Source: Hyphomicrobiaceae bacterium
GTDB taxonomy: Bacteria > Pseudomonadota > Alphaproteobacteria > Rhizobiales > Hyphomicrobiaceae
NCBI GenBank assembly: GCA_021775735.1
Contig: JAJFHG010000047.1
Span: 1 to 64,000, forward strand
DNA: 64,000 nt
Direction: 5' to 3'
Shown here: positions 1 through 8,202 of the stretch, piece by piece
Layout of the letters: each line of letters starts with the position of its first letter
Numbering within the stretch: the first letter of the stretch is position 1
The notes under the pieces: model-generated
The model's input: the letters and a program-made list of their open reading frames with translations, nothing else
Told to the model about the DNA's origin: nothing
Database searches by the model: none
Program-made: the position numbers and the translations under genes

Positions 1-1
1 G

Positions 2-736
2 GGCGATAGGATAGTCGTTTTTCACGGAGGGCCTGGGTTTAGTCATGATTATCTGGTGCCGCATCTTTCATTTCTGTCTGACGACCACCAGGTCATTTTT
101 TTTGATCAGTATGGTTGCGGTAGAACGGCTTGTTCCTCCGGTGATTTGACATTCAATTCGCTTTCATCTCATGCCGCTGGCATTCTTTCTCACTTTCAAA
201 GCGACAACGAGATCCGAATTATTGCTCACTCATTTGGTGTTGCTGTGCTTCTTGGAGCATTGTCGCAGCTTCCCGAATTGCAAGTGACTGGATTGCTCTT
301 AAATGCTGTCCCCACCAACAAGTATCGTTTCGATCTAATGAGAAACGATTTATTCACCCGTATGGGCCCCGACGTTGCAGCAGCTCTGCCAGCTGCGGCT
401 GAGACAGGACTTGATCAAGAACAGCTATTAAACCTCCTACAGTTTTACATTTCACCTGACAGTACACCCAATCTTGCTCGTCTCACTTTTGATTTCCAGG
501 TCTACAATCGCGTCTATGAAACGCTAAATCATTTTGATGTGTCTGACTGTGCGTCTCGTTTGAAAAACTGCAACCTCGTGCTTGGAGCAGATGATTTCAT
601 TGCACCTAATTTGATAGCGGACATTGTTAGATCATGCAGATCCACAACAACCCTGACGTCAGCAGGCCACTTTTCATTTGCCGAACAACCAGAGGCATTT
701 CGCGCGGTTGCATGCAATGTTTTCAATCGTGATTAG
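2..736 (+). CDS. Alpha/beta hydrolase (proline iminopeptidase-like), 5'-truncated by window edge
   Basis: The reading frame is open from base 2, so the true start lies outside the window; the first in-window start (GTG at 56) would remove the oxyanion-hole motif. Visible are HGGPG (oxyanion hole), DQYGCGRT (the family's DQRGxGxS), the nucleophile elbow AHSFG with its Ser, a late acidic residue in LGADDFIAP, and the C-terminal catalytic His in SAGHFSF. This order is that of alpha/beta hydrolases related to prolyl iminopeptidases. The usual cap is present but poorly conserved, so the substrate is unknown; these enzymes hydrolyse amides, esters or lactones. It converges on the minus-strand operon, its last 4 bases overlapping the 71-residue gene. 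Confidence 0.85.
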   Translation, partial: GDRIVVFHGGPGFSHDYLVPHLSFLSDDHQVIFFDQYGCGRTACSSGDLTFNSLSSHAAGILSHFQSDNEIRIIAHSFGVAVLLGALSQLPELQVTGLLLNAVPTNKYRFDLMRNDLFTRMGPDVAAALPAAAETGLDQEQLLNLLQFYISPDSTPNLARLTFDFQVYNRVYETLNHFDVSDCASRLKNCNLVLGADDFIAPNLIADIVRSCRSTTTLTSAGHFSFAEQPEAFRAVACNVFNRD

Positions 737-948
737 GCATCGTCTGCGCCCTGTCTGGATCTGGCCATTTTCTCCACAATGTCGAAGATTTTGTCGTTAA
801 GAACAGTGCGTCGATCTTCGTTCAGTGACGACGCAATGATTTGTGTCGCTCTCGCAAGATGTTCTGAAGCATCCGCATAGCCAAGGCGGGCAGCTTCGGT
901 TTGAACGTAGAGGAGTGCGCGCAGCAAGTTTCCGCTATCTGACAACAT
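733..948 (-). CDS. Small conserved-looking helical protein, last gene of the GNAT operon
   Basis: This encodes 71 residues with no recognised family. The composition (Ala, Leu, charged residues, no Cys or Trp) suggests an all-helical soluble protein without signal peptide. The ATG at 948 overlaps the end of the isochorismatase-like gene by 14 bases and a purine-rich AAGGAAAG lies upstream, so translational coupling is likely. The position as third cistron of an overlapping operon is the main support that it is real. It may be an accessory or regulatory subunit of the two enzymes upstream, but that is inference from position only. Confidence 0.6.
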   Translation of the reverse strand: MLSDSGNLLRALLYVQTEAARLGYADASEHLARATQIIASSLNEDRRTVLNDKIFDIVEKMARSRQGADDA

Positions 949-1555
949 GATAACTTTCTTTCCTTGAGAGGTGCACCTGGGGAGCCGAGGAAAATTCGGC
1001 CAAAACTTCGCTGGTTGTCATCGTCTTTGCGAATATGGAAATGAAGAACGAAGTTAGTTTTTGAACTTCAACTTCCGACTTGCCATTATGACCATGGCTA
1101 GCAGAAGCATCATCGACGAAAACAAAAGAATGTTGATTTGGCACGCCGTCCAGGATCGTTGATAGGCAGGCAACTGCCCCGGTAAATCCTGCAATGATAA
1201 CGCTACCTGACCGCGCGCTTTGCATCATCGTTGAAAACTCTGATGAGGCGTAACAGGATGGCCACTGCCTTTCAAAGACCATGTCAGAAGCGGTAGGCTT
1301 CAAGCCATCAATCCAATCAGAAAAATCACCGGACCGATTGAAAATATTTGTGCCTTGTTGCCAGCGCATGAATGCAACAGGAATCTTTTCTCTACGGGCG
1401 CAGTTCAAAAGGCGTTTACAGTTTCTCACAGCCTCTGGCGCGGTCTCAAGTCCGAGTGGACGATGCTCACAAACGTACTCGCGCTGCAGATCCACCAACA
1501 CAAGTGTAGGAATGTCTTTTCGGCCCGTAAATGCATGAATATTTGTGTGTGTCAT
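935..1555 (-). CDS. Isochorismatase-like cysteine hydrolase
   Basis: This 206-residue protein belongs to the isochorismatase-like fold, whose members hydrolyse amides (nicotinamidase, N-carbamoyl amidases) or the isochorismate vinyl ether. The first catalytic residue is the Asp of LVLVDLQREY near residue 22. The nucleophile is the Cys of GFTGAVACLST near residue 130, preceded by the usual Gly-rich cis-peptide segment. The catalytic Lys normally found in between (EK-R-SAF region) is not obvious: the corresponding stretch reads VFERQWPSCYASSEF, with Arg or Gln in its place. Its ATG overlaps the stop of the upstream acyltransferase by 4 bases, so the two products are probably made together. Substrate unknown. 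Confidence 0.82.
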   Translation of the reverse strand: MTHTNIHAFTGRKDIPTLVLVDLQREYVCEHRPLGLETAPEAVRNCKRLLNCARREKIPVAFMRWQQGTNIFNRSGDFSDWIDGLKPTASDMVFERQWPSCYASSEFSTMMQSARSGSVIIAGFTGAVACLSTILDGVPNQHSFVFVDDASASHGHNGKSEVEVQKLTSFFISIFAKTMTTSEVLAEFSSAPQVHLSRKESYHVVR

Positions 1556-2829
1556 GCTCGTGCTGCCTGCTGAATAAGGGGTGAAATATTATTGTCGACA
1601 CATGGACGGAACCGAGACGCTTCCAAAACACCCGGATTATCCCAATCACCTTCACGTCTGAGTAGAACGTAAGGATCTATTCCGATCGTTATTGGCGCCT
1701 TATGAGAATCGAGCGTTGCATGCATCTCGGCATATCGGTGGTCAGAGAAAACAAACGACCGGTATTTTTCTGCTAGTCCAAAACCAAATTTTTTCCAGAA
1801 ATCGACTTTGTCGATACGTGCGTGAGCGCAGAGCTTTGTATATCCTTTGGCATTGCATAGATCTGATGCATAGCGAACAAGATCACGCGCCAAGCCAAGG
1901 TTTCGAAACTCTGAGCGGACGGCTAAGCGCTCAAACTTTGCAAATTCGGCGAAGTAACGAATGCGGAGGCAGCCCGCTGGCTCCGTTCCTATGCGACCCA
2001 AAATATGCGTGCATGAAAAATCATTATCGTCGAACTCTTCGTTGAACGGACATTTCTCATCTCCCATATAGACGACCGAACGAATTGACATGGCCTGCAT
2101 GAACTCCTGCATGTCATGCACGACGTTTACGATCGGTTGGGATTGAGTTGGCCCATCAGATTGGTCAAGAAAACTCAATTCTCTTTTGTTTGATCCACTG
2201 CGATCCCGTAGCTGAGCTGGGCGTTCTGTCCTACGAAAATGGTGAAATGTCAGCTCATTCGCTTCGGTCTCTTTGGTAAAGCCGAGAGCGGTGAGAAATT
2301 TTTCACCTTCTGGAGTTGCAGCGCGGGCTATAAAATCAGTGGACTGATAATTTGGCGACTTCAACTTGTCCATAACCAGAGCCAACGCAGGTGTTATGGC
2401 GCCACGTGCATGCAAGGCCCAAACATAGATGGCAGCTGGCGGCTCATGCTGCCCTGCAATAAACCGGAAATCAGGGCTGCCAGGGTCTAGGGCTCCAGAC
2501 AGCAATGCAGCGCGGCCTTGTTGATTAAGCATAAGAAAGGCCACAAATCCGAGCGGGTCGTCCGCCGCCATGCTGTTTGTCTGCGCGCGACGCCCTATGC
2601 CCCAAAAACAGTCAGGATTATTGGCCACAACCGATAAAATCGTTTCGGTGGCAGCCTTTAGTGGGATATCGGCCTGTGCTCGCTCGATGAGATGGCGGAT
2701 CTGGGTGGGTGCCGGGGTGAAGACTTTTAGCCGGGCACAGACACGCTCCATCTGCAGGTGATCCAGATTTCGAACACCTCTCACCGGCTTTTTGACCCGA
2801 AACCCCTGCTGTTGACTATGAATTGACAT
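1552..2829 (-). CDS. Tandem GNAT-like acyltransferase, first gene of operon
   Basis: The 425-residue protein appears to contain two GNAT-like halves. The N-terminal half (about residues 20-190) ends in ATPEGEKFLTALGF, a typical GNAT C-terminal strand, but has no clear acetyl-CoA loop. The C-terminal half (about 235-365) is a more regular GNAT domain with FERLAVRSEFRNLGLA (motif A, R-x-x-G-x-A) and VDFWKKFGFGLA. The remaining 60 residues are unassigned. No signal peptide or membrane segment. It starts the operon with the isochorismatase and the 71-residue protein and is divergent, across 74 bases, from a LysR gene that probably controls it. Acyl donor and acceptor are unknown. N-acyl-homoserine-lactone synthases share the fold, but I do not see their conserved residues. 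Confidence 0.75.
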   Translation of the reverse strand: MSIHSQQQGFRVKKPVRGVRNLDHLQMERVCARLKVFTPAPTQIRHLIERAQADIPLKAATETILSVVANNPDCFWGIGRRAQTNSMAADDPLGFVAFLMLNQQGRAALLSGALDPGSPDFRFIAGQHEPPAAIYVWALHARGAITPALALVMDKLKSPNYQSTDFIARAATPEGEKFLTALGFTKETEANELTFHHFRRTERPAQLRDRSGSNKRELSFLDQSDGPTQSQPIVNVVHDMQEFMQAMSIRSVVYMGDEKCPFNEEFDDNDFSCTHILGRIGTEPAGCLRIRYFAEFAKFERLAVRSEFRNLGLARDLVRYASDLCNAKGYTKLCAHARIDKVDFWKKFGFGLAEKYRSFVFSDHRYAEMHATLDSHKAPITIGIDPYVLLRREGDWDNPGVLEASRFRPCVDNNISPLIQQAARA

Positions 2830-2903
2830 CCGAAAGAAACCTTCGCATCACTGAAAAAGTCATGTATTTGTGAACAAAGCCTATCTGAAAGAACGCCAAA
2901 GCG

Positions 2904-3944
2904 ATGCCCAAGTTTCGTAGTCAGTCCGTTCCTTATTCGGAACACCCAGAGATCGACATTTTGCCAGATCTCAACTGGGAAGATCTTCGAATCTTTTTGG
3001 TTGTCGCTCGCCATCGTAGCTTCCGCTCTGCCGCAGAAGAGCTCGGACTGGCGCTCAACACGGTACGACGCCATATCGACAACCTTGAACACAGCGCCAA
3101 TTGCGTCGTTCTTGCCCGCAACCCGAAGGGTGTGACTTTGACGCAAGCGGGAAGCGAGTTGTTTGACAAGGCGTTGCCGATGCTTGACATAGCAAGAGGG
3201 GCTGCCAATATTGGGCGCCAACCACAACATGAGATTAGTGGAACGGTTAGAATATCTATAACTGAAGGGCTTGGGACGTTTTGGCTTATTCCGCAACTGG
3301 TCCGTTTCCAGCGCGCCAATCCTAAACTTCTTCTTGAAACCAATTCGACGTTTCGCGAACCAGACCTCACGACCATGGAGGCAGACGTCGCAGTTCATTT
3401 GAAAAAGCCGCGACAGGCTGACGTCAAAACGGTTAAACTTGGAACGATGCATGTGATGCCGTACGCATCACCGGATTATATTAAAACATTTGGAGTCCCA
3501 AAAACGATTAAAGACATTGAAAACCATAAAATTGTCGAGCAACTCTCTCCGCAACTGGATGTCTCAGCTGTGGGTCGACTATTTCCAGAGAAGGATCGCG
3601 CTGGTTTTGTAGCATTCTCCACAAACACGAGCACCAGCCATTTTTGGTGCGTCGTGCGCGGCGGCGGACTAGGCATGTTGCCGACCTATCTTTCTCCGCT
3701 TGGGGCGAGAATTGTACCAATTGACATTCCGGAGATGAGAATTGCACACGAAATTTGGCTATCATACCACCCAGACAGTAAGCGCGCGCGCGCAGTGGCA
3801 CGCGTGATTGAATCTATCAGGAAGTCTTTCAAATCTGATCTCTACCCGTGGTTTAAAGATCAGTTTGTGCATCCCAATGAGCTCCTTCAAATGGAAAGAA
3901 AAATTTCCGATGAATTGAGCTTTGCAAGTCTCGTAGCTCAGTAG
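2904..3944 (+). CDS. LysR-family transcriptional regulator
   Basis: The 346-residue protein has a winged helix-turn-helix at about residues 25-85 (RIFLVVARHRSFRSAAEELG, then NTVRRHIDNLE and the wing ending TLTQAG), followed by a periplasmic-binding-protein-like effector domain (from about 110, GTVRISITEG onward). It carries roughly 20 extra residues before the HTH and a long C-terminal tail, so it is longer than the usual 290-320. It is transcribed away from the tandem-GNAT operon with only 74 bases between the start codons, the classic arrangement for a LysR protein regulating its neighbour. Effector unknown; a product or substrate of the acyltransferase/hydrolase pair is a reasonable guess. 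Confidence 0.9.
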   Translation: MPKFRSQSVPYSEHPEIDILPDLNWEDLRIFLVVARHRSFRSAAEELGLALNTVRRHIDNLEHSANCVVLARNPKGVTLTQAGSELFDKALPMLDIARGAANIGRQPQHEISGTVRISITEGLGTFWLIPQLVRFQRANPKLLLETNSTFREPDLTTMEADVAVHLKKPRQADVKTVKLGTMHVMPYASPDYIKTFGVPKTIKDIENHKIVEQLSPQLDVSAVGRLFPEKDRAGFVAFSTNTSTSHFWCVVRGGGLGMLPTYLSPLGARIVPIDIPEMRIAHEIWLSYHPDSKRARAVARVIESIRKSFKSDLYPWFKDQFVHPNELLQMERKISDELSFASLVAQ

Positions 3945-4098
3945 AATGTACAGTTGCCTTTTTAAAAGATACTGTTACTCAATAATGTACCGTGGGTGCT
4001 ATAAATACGGGTGAATTGTCGATGAAAGCGTCAATAAATTATACGCTGTTTAACAATCGCTTGGGCCGGGAATGAAAAGGCTTTGAAGGAGGTCTCAA

Positions 4099-4635
4099 TT
4101 GTTGTTTGAACCACAAGAGCGCGTCGTCCTTTTTGTCGACGGAGCTAATTTGGCGGCAACGTCTCGGGCACTTCAATTCAATATTGATTTTCGACAACTA
4201 CTTGCGCTCTTTCAACGTAAATCACTTCTTGTTCGTGCCCTCTATTACACAGCAATTTCGGAAGACTCATCGATACAACCTTTGGTCGACTGGCTTGATT
4301 ATAATGGTTACTCGGTCGTAACCAAGGCGGCCAAAGAGTATGTTGACGCATCAGGCCAAAACAGAATCAAGGGCAATATGAATGTCGAACTCGCCGTCGA
4401 CGCCATGCAAATTGCCCCCTGCATTGATCACATTGTATTGTTTAGTGGGAATGGGGAATTCAGCTCTCTTGTGACGGCACTCCAACGTATTGGAAAGCGC
4501 GTATCAGTCGTTTCAACATTACAAACAGAATTTGCCATGGTGTCTGATGACTTGCGCCGTGTGGCAGACCAATTTATTGATCTCGCTGACCTTGAATCGG
4601 AGCTGACTCGCGACCGAGAAGAGACAAAGGCATAG
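4099..4635 (+). CDS. NYN-domain (LabA/DUF88-like) protein with substituted acidic residues
   Basis: The 178-residue protein is a stand-alone NYN domain, the PIN-like RNase fold typified by LabA. FVDGAN (Asp14) is the first metal-binding motif, and KGNMNVELAVDAM (91-103) and LFSGNGEFSSL (114-124) are the second and third. From what I know of alphaproteobacterial relatives these normally read NMDIELAVDAM and SGDGDF. Here Asp95 is Asn, Asp118 is Asn and Asp120 is Glu, leaving Asp14 and Asp101. The start is TTG at 4099, chosen because a perfect AAGGAGG lies 6-12 bases upstream and no ATG fits. It may be an inactive, RNA-binding relative of the nuclease. Confidence 0.85.
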   Translation: MLFEPQERVVLFVDGANLAATSRALQFNIDFRQLLALFQRKSLLVRALYYTAISEDSSIQPLVDWLDYNGYSVVTKAAKEYVDASGQNRIKGNMNVELAVDAMQIAPCIDHIVLFSGNGEFSSLVTALQRIGKRVSVVSTLQTEFAMVSDDLRRVADQFIDLADLESELTRDREETKA

Positions 4636-4948
4636 ACTGATTTTACACAACTACAAAGCGGTCTCGTTGTGGCCTTGAGCGGGCGCGAACTCAACACAAT
4701 GTGAAATTGGTGCGGGTGCCACAAGGGCGCGGTCAACAGCCGTTGGTAATCCTGCTCAGTCCACTGGAATTGAAGCAACCTCTGTTGGTCAAGCTGTAAA
4801 CGCTGCCAACATGGTTGCAACCGGTAGAAAATGAGCCACCGGACAAACGACCGAAACCTGCGCAAATCAAGCGTAAGAAAATGTAGGGCTGTACCCGGGT
4901 GCTTCGCTTAATTCTCAGAGATGTCAGCTCTGAATGAGCGAGGCATAA
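4636..4948. other. Intergenic stretch without recognised gene
   Basis: Between the NYN gene and the convergent lipoprotein gene I see no start codon with a ribosome-binding site leading to a plausible protein. A 145-residue frame on the minus strand runs into the NYN gene and has a composition typical of antisense frames. No U-rich terminator hairpin was recognised. Confidence 0.4.
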
Positions 4949-5446
4949 TTAATATCCATTGCTGTGAGTTGTGGATTGGATAGTGAGTGTAAAGCTACGT
5001 GTCACGGGAGGGTCACCCGTCGTGGTCGCGGTGATTGAAAACTGATCGCTACCCGTTTGGTCTTTACGCGCTGTGTAATAAATGCCGGTCCCGTATAAAT
5101 TCTGGCCAATGCACTTTCCCGAACTGCTTTGCATAATTTTTGTCATTTGATTGGGGCGGAACGTCACTGTTCCTTTGCTGGGTGGCTTGGCAATGGTGAA
5201 TGTTGGTGTGATGGGTGTGCAATCATCGGGATTAAATCCAACCCAGATGTACATTCGCGCTGGTCGTTCCGCGATAACGGGCGTGCGCCGTGTCAATGGC
5301 GCGTTGGCACCATCCAATTGTGCGCTTGTTTCAGTTTTAGATGTCGGGGTTGATGAGCATCCGGCAATGAAACACGCGCAAACGAGTGCCGTTCGCAAAC
5401 TAAGGCGTTTGTTTGTCCGTACGATGTCGAGGTGCAAGGGTGCCAA
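4949..5446 (-). CDS. Predicted lipoprotein with a beta-sandwich-like domain
   Basis: The 165-residue protein begins with a basic N-region, a hydrophobic core and the lipobox FIAGC near residue 29, followed by SSTPTS, so it is probably a lipid-anchored envelope protein. The mature part contains IAKPPSKGTVTFRP and GTGIYYTARKDQTGSDQFS, the pattern of bacterial Ig-like/cadherin-like repeats (GTV.....YTP..G..GSD.F). Two cysteines (DDCTP and GKCIG) could form a disulfide. The start is TTG at 5446 with GGAAAGA just upstream. No partner gene adjoins it. Function unknown; a surface or periplasmic binding role is only a guess. Confidence 0.75.
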   Translation of the reverse strand: MAPLHLDIVRTNKRLSLRTALVCACFIAGCSSTPTSKTETSAQLDGANAPLTRRTPVIAERPARMYIWVGFNPDDCTPITPTFTIAKPPSKGTVTFRPNQMTKIMQSSSGKCIGQNLYGTGIYYTARKDQTGSDQFSITATTTGDPPVTRSFTLTIQSTTHSNGY

Positions 5447-5548
5447 TCTTTCCAGTTATCCTGCTGGATGTTTCACTTATGCCCTGAGAGGCGTACCAAT
5501 TCTTCATGGCAAAACATAGATTGGGTCAGGGTCGTTGGTCGTCCGCCC

Positions 5549-5842
5549 TTAGAAATCAGGGTTGCAGAACGGTGAGGCAAGTGAAAACGGGTCGCGTTCT
5601 GTGTGTTGGGCATCACAGTCGTTGTCTGCCGTGCGCGTGGAAATTTGAGCTGGGCGATCATAGTCGCTGCGGCGTATAGCAAGTGGGTCGACGGAAATCA
5701 TTTGGTTGAGCGGCACAGCAGCACGCATAACGGTCATGTGGTTGAGCATAACGGTCTCCATCCAGAGGCGTTGGTCGTTCAGAGCAATTTCTGAAACGCG
5801 GGTATGGACGGTATATGCTGCTTTCTGCTTGATTGCTGTCAC
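5549..5842 (-). CDS. Possible small protein, weakly supported
   Basis: An open frame of 97 residues from GTG at 5842 fills the gap between the lipoprotein and the DUF1801 gene on the same strand. Its composition is not extreme and it contains a hydrophilic, Asp/Arg-rich C-terminal half ending SPFCNPDF. There is no clear ribosome-binding site before the GTG, no recognised domain, and other frames overlap it. It could be a real lineage-specific protein or chance. If it is not coding, the stretch 5447-5890 is intergenic. Confidence 0.3.
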   Translation of the reverse strand: MTAIKQKAAYTVHTRVSEIALNDQRLWMETVMLNHMTVMRAAVPLNQMISVDPLAIRRSDYDRPAQISTRTADNDCDAQHTERDPFSLASPFCNPDF

Positions 5843-5890
5843 GCAGGAAACAGGCCTTCAAAATTGTCTGATTGTTCTCAAAGCTGAAGC

Positions 5891-6325
5891 TCAGCTGTCC
5901 CACGTCTGGTAGTTCGCGCGCATATAAGTTAGCCCTTCCAAGACAATTTCCTCCAGAACGTCGAGATCTATATCGTCGAGCTTATTGATATAGAGGCAAC
6001 TTTTTCCGATTTTGTGTTTGCCGAGGCGCGCAAGATTTTCTGACATATCCCGGTATCCGGGCATTACGTAAATCGTCAGGGCTGTTTTGCGTGGGCTAAA
6101 TCCTGTCAGGAAAAACTCACCTTCGCGGCCGCTGTCATATTTGTAATGATAACGGCCGTAACCAATCATGCTGGAACCCCACATTTTAGGTTTTAGGCTG
6201 GTGACTTGATTGAAAAATGGCAGCAAAGCGAGGCCGTCTGCGCGCCGTTTCGGATGGTCTACCGACCTGAGGAACGCACGCGGTGACAGCTTTGTTGGTT
6301 TCGTCTTGTTGGTCGACTTTGCCAT
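5891..6325 (-). CDS. DUF1801 (YdhG-like) protein
   Basis: The 144-residue protein matches the DUF1801 fold: after a Lys-rich N-terminus come RRADGLALLPFFNQVT, MWGSSMIGYGRYHYKYDSG, a short strand ALTIYVMPGY and the C-terminal KSCLYINKLDDIDLDVLEE. The family (PF08818) has a YdhG-like fold and no assigned biochemical function. The length is normal for the stand-alone family. It is monocistronic as far as the sequence shows. Confidence 0.85.
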   Translation of the reverse strand: MAKSTNKTKPTKLSPRAFLRSVDHPKRRADGLALLPFFNQVTSLKPKMWGSSMIGYGRYHYKYDSGREGEFFLTGFSPRKTALTIYVMPGYRDMSENLARLGKHKIGKSCLYINKLDDIDLDVLEEIVLEGLTYMRANYQTWDS

Positions 6326-6456
6326 GCCAGATCATCATCACTAACGTCGATGACTTCAATATAGCAAATAGACCGGGCGAGGTGTAGGGGCGCAGGTGTG
6401 TTTGTCATATGCTCGCGGTCAACCTTTGCTGCGCGCGACACGAGCTCTGGGGACGG

Positions 6457-7335
6457 TTAGGCGCTGTATCCGAAGGCACTGAGATCGGATTGATGGCGTT
6501 CAGCAAGACTGCGCAAAACGTTATTGCCGCGATAACTATAGGCGCGTGAGGCTACAAGTTTTGTAACGGCCCGCTCGACCGCAGCGCGGTCGGCCTCGAC
6601 ACCGATGAAATTTAAAACCTGCTCAATATGTGGGACCGGCTGCTCTAAAAAGGCTTCGTATTGCAAGACAAGTGCGCGCTCACCGAGCTGGTTGGCATAG
6701 CGGTCGGCTGTTTCAGTGTAGCTTTTCCAAAGTGCGACGCCTTCGTTGGTATCGCGACACCGTGAAAAGGAATTATTTGAGAGTGGCAAACGCCACAACC
6801 AGCGACTTTGATTTTTTACTGTGCTACCGAGCGATTTTGAAATCTTGTCCGCGCGTGTTGCCAGGCTATTGGCAACATCAACGCCATGGCGATGGATGAC
6901 GAGTAGTTTGGCATTAGGAAAGATCTTCAGCCATAGAGGAAGCGTGAATGTATTGCGTGGATCCTTCCAACCCCAGGGTTCTGACATATATTTGATGTCA
7001 CCGAGCGTGAGGTAGTTTCTAAGTCCCAGGAACTCGATCGCGCGGGGTGTTTTAAGTAAATGCTCGAGCTGGCGAACGCGCGCCTCAACGAGGTCTCCAT
7101 ACTCAAGAAAGTCTTCAAAAGCCTCTGGGCGGTCCCATGTCGCTCCAGCTTGACGCAGAAGCCAATTGTTCAAGTGTACAAAGAACGTCGCTTCGTGGTT
7201 GGAATCAAGTTTCCTGCCAACGAACAATCCCAGTTCGTCCAAAATTGTGGTTAGCACGCTGGTGCCGGAGCGGTGCATGCCGGCGATGATAATTGGAGCG
7301 CTGGGTATGGACGCATTTGAAGGTAGTGGAGACAT
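6457..7335 (-). CDS. Sulfotransferase-family protein
   Basis: A protein of about 292 residues with the P-loop-like PAPS-binding motif IIIAGMHRSGTSVLTTI near the N-terminus, the acceptor/dimer region WGWKDPRNTFTLPLW, and the 3'-phosphate-binding segment LLVIHRHGVDVANSLATR (R and S conserved). These are hallmarks of bacterial sulfotransferases that move a sulfo group from PAPS to carbohydrate, lipid or peptide. No signal peptide or membrane span, so it is probably cytoplasmic. I chose the ATG at 7335, 14 residues inside a longer TTG-started frame, because similarity begins just after it. Acceptor unknown; no sugar or lipid genes adjoin it. Confidence 0.82.
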   Translation of the reverse strand: MSPLPSNASIPSAPIIIAGMHRSGTSVLTTILDELGLFVGRKLDSNHEATFFVHLNNWLLRQAGATWDRPEAFEDFLEYGDLVEARVRQLEHLLKTPRAIEFLGLRNYLTLGDIKYMSEPWGWKDPRNTFTLPLWLKIFPNAKLLVIHRHGVDVANSLATRADKISKSLGSTVKNQSRWLWRLPLSNNSFSRCRDTNEGVALWKSYTETADRYANQLGERALVLQYEAFLEQPVPHIEQVLNFIGVEADRAAVERAVTKLVASRAYSYRGNNVLRSLAERHQSDLSAFGYSA

Positions 7336-7478
7336 GACAAGAGGCTCGGACTGTTGGGCAAAGATACGAGCCAAGATGTTAGTTGGTGAACGTTACTCCC
7401 GCCTTAACCATCGGCGGACTTGTGTGGATCAAAGGGCCAAAAAACCACTGAAAAACTAAGCAGAATGATTATTTTTGA

Positions 7479-7925
7479 TTAAGCGCGGAGGCTGGCTTGC
7501 ACAGCATGCTCAAGGGCTTCCAAAAAGCGTGACCGGTCGCGGCGGCCAAAGGCAGCGTTGTAGCCTTTGCTTTCTCCCGTCTCTCTGAGATGTGCCGACA
7601 AATCACGCATTGCGAGCGCCATGCCGATACTCTGTTCTGTGAACGGTTTTCCAGTGGGGCCGAGCACCTGAGCGTTTTGCTTAAGACACCGCGCTGCAAG
7701 TGGAATATCTGCAGTGACCGCAATGTCGTGTGGACCTATGTGATCGGCAATCCAATCATCAGCAGCATCCGGGCCATCGCTTACAACAACACGGTGAACA
7801 CGCTCGCTTGTCTCCAGGCGCATCCAACTGTTGGAGACAAAATAGATCTCAAGTTTGTGGCGATGAGCGACCTTCAGCGCCTCATCTTTCACCGGGCAGG
7901 CATCAGCATCAATGTATATCGTCAA
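7479..7925 (-). CDS. yaiI: UPF0178 (YaiI/YqxD, DUF188) protein
   Basis: The protein is about 148 residues with the family signature TIYIDADACPVKDEALKVA at its start, SDGPDAADDWIADHI in the middle and DIAVTADIPLAARCL, followed by NAAFGRRDRSRFLEALE. UPF0178 has a PIN-like fold with clustered acidic residues, which suggests a nuclease, but its role is not established. The family usually begins directly at this DADACPVK strand, so I place the start at the in-frame TTG at 7925; a TTG at 7943 would add six residues. It lies alone between the sulfotransferase and a divergent secreted protein gene. Confidence 0.88.
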   Translation of the reverse strand: MTIYIDADACPVKDEALKVAHRHKLEIYFVSNSWMRLETSERVHRVVVSDGPDAADDWIADHIGPHDIAVTADIPLAARCLKQNAQVLGPTGKPFTEQSIGMALAMRDLSAHLRETGESKGYNAAFGRRDRSRFLEALEHAVQASLRA

Positions 7926-8202
7926 CGGGATCTCTTGTTCCAAAGGGTGCAGACAAATGGAGTTTTAATGCGGGTCAGCGTCATCCAAAAACGCGCCACA
8001 ATTCTGTTTGCCACGTTTTTCAGTGAGTTGCCAACAGGTTGCTATGGTGTAACGAGCTGCGTTGTGTCGTGTGGAAAAATCAGAACCCTCACCAATTGAG
8101 AATTCAGCTAACATTCATATCAACATCTGTCTTATAATGGGAGGTGAGGATCAATCGCTTATGGTATCGGGGCTGGATGCCAGACTTGGAAGAGGAAAGA
8201 CG

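Noticed and set aside
1552-2829. Naming the tandem-GNAT protein an acyl-homoserine-lactone synthase
   Set aside because: The fold class is shared, but I could not find the conserved LuxI-type residues, and no LuxR-type receptor adjoins; a LysR gene does.
4428-4865. 145-residue minus-strand frame overlapping the NYN gene
   Set aside because: It is antisense to a well-supported gene, has an Arg/Ser/Leu-rich composition typical of shadow frames and no ribosome-binding site.
6259-6441. 60-residue minus-strand frame upstream of the DUF1801 gene
   Set aside because: It overlaps the well-supported DUF1801 gene in another frame and shows no domain or ribosome-binding site.
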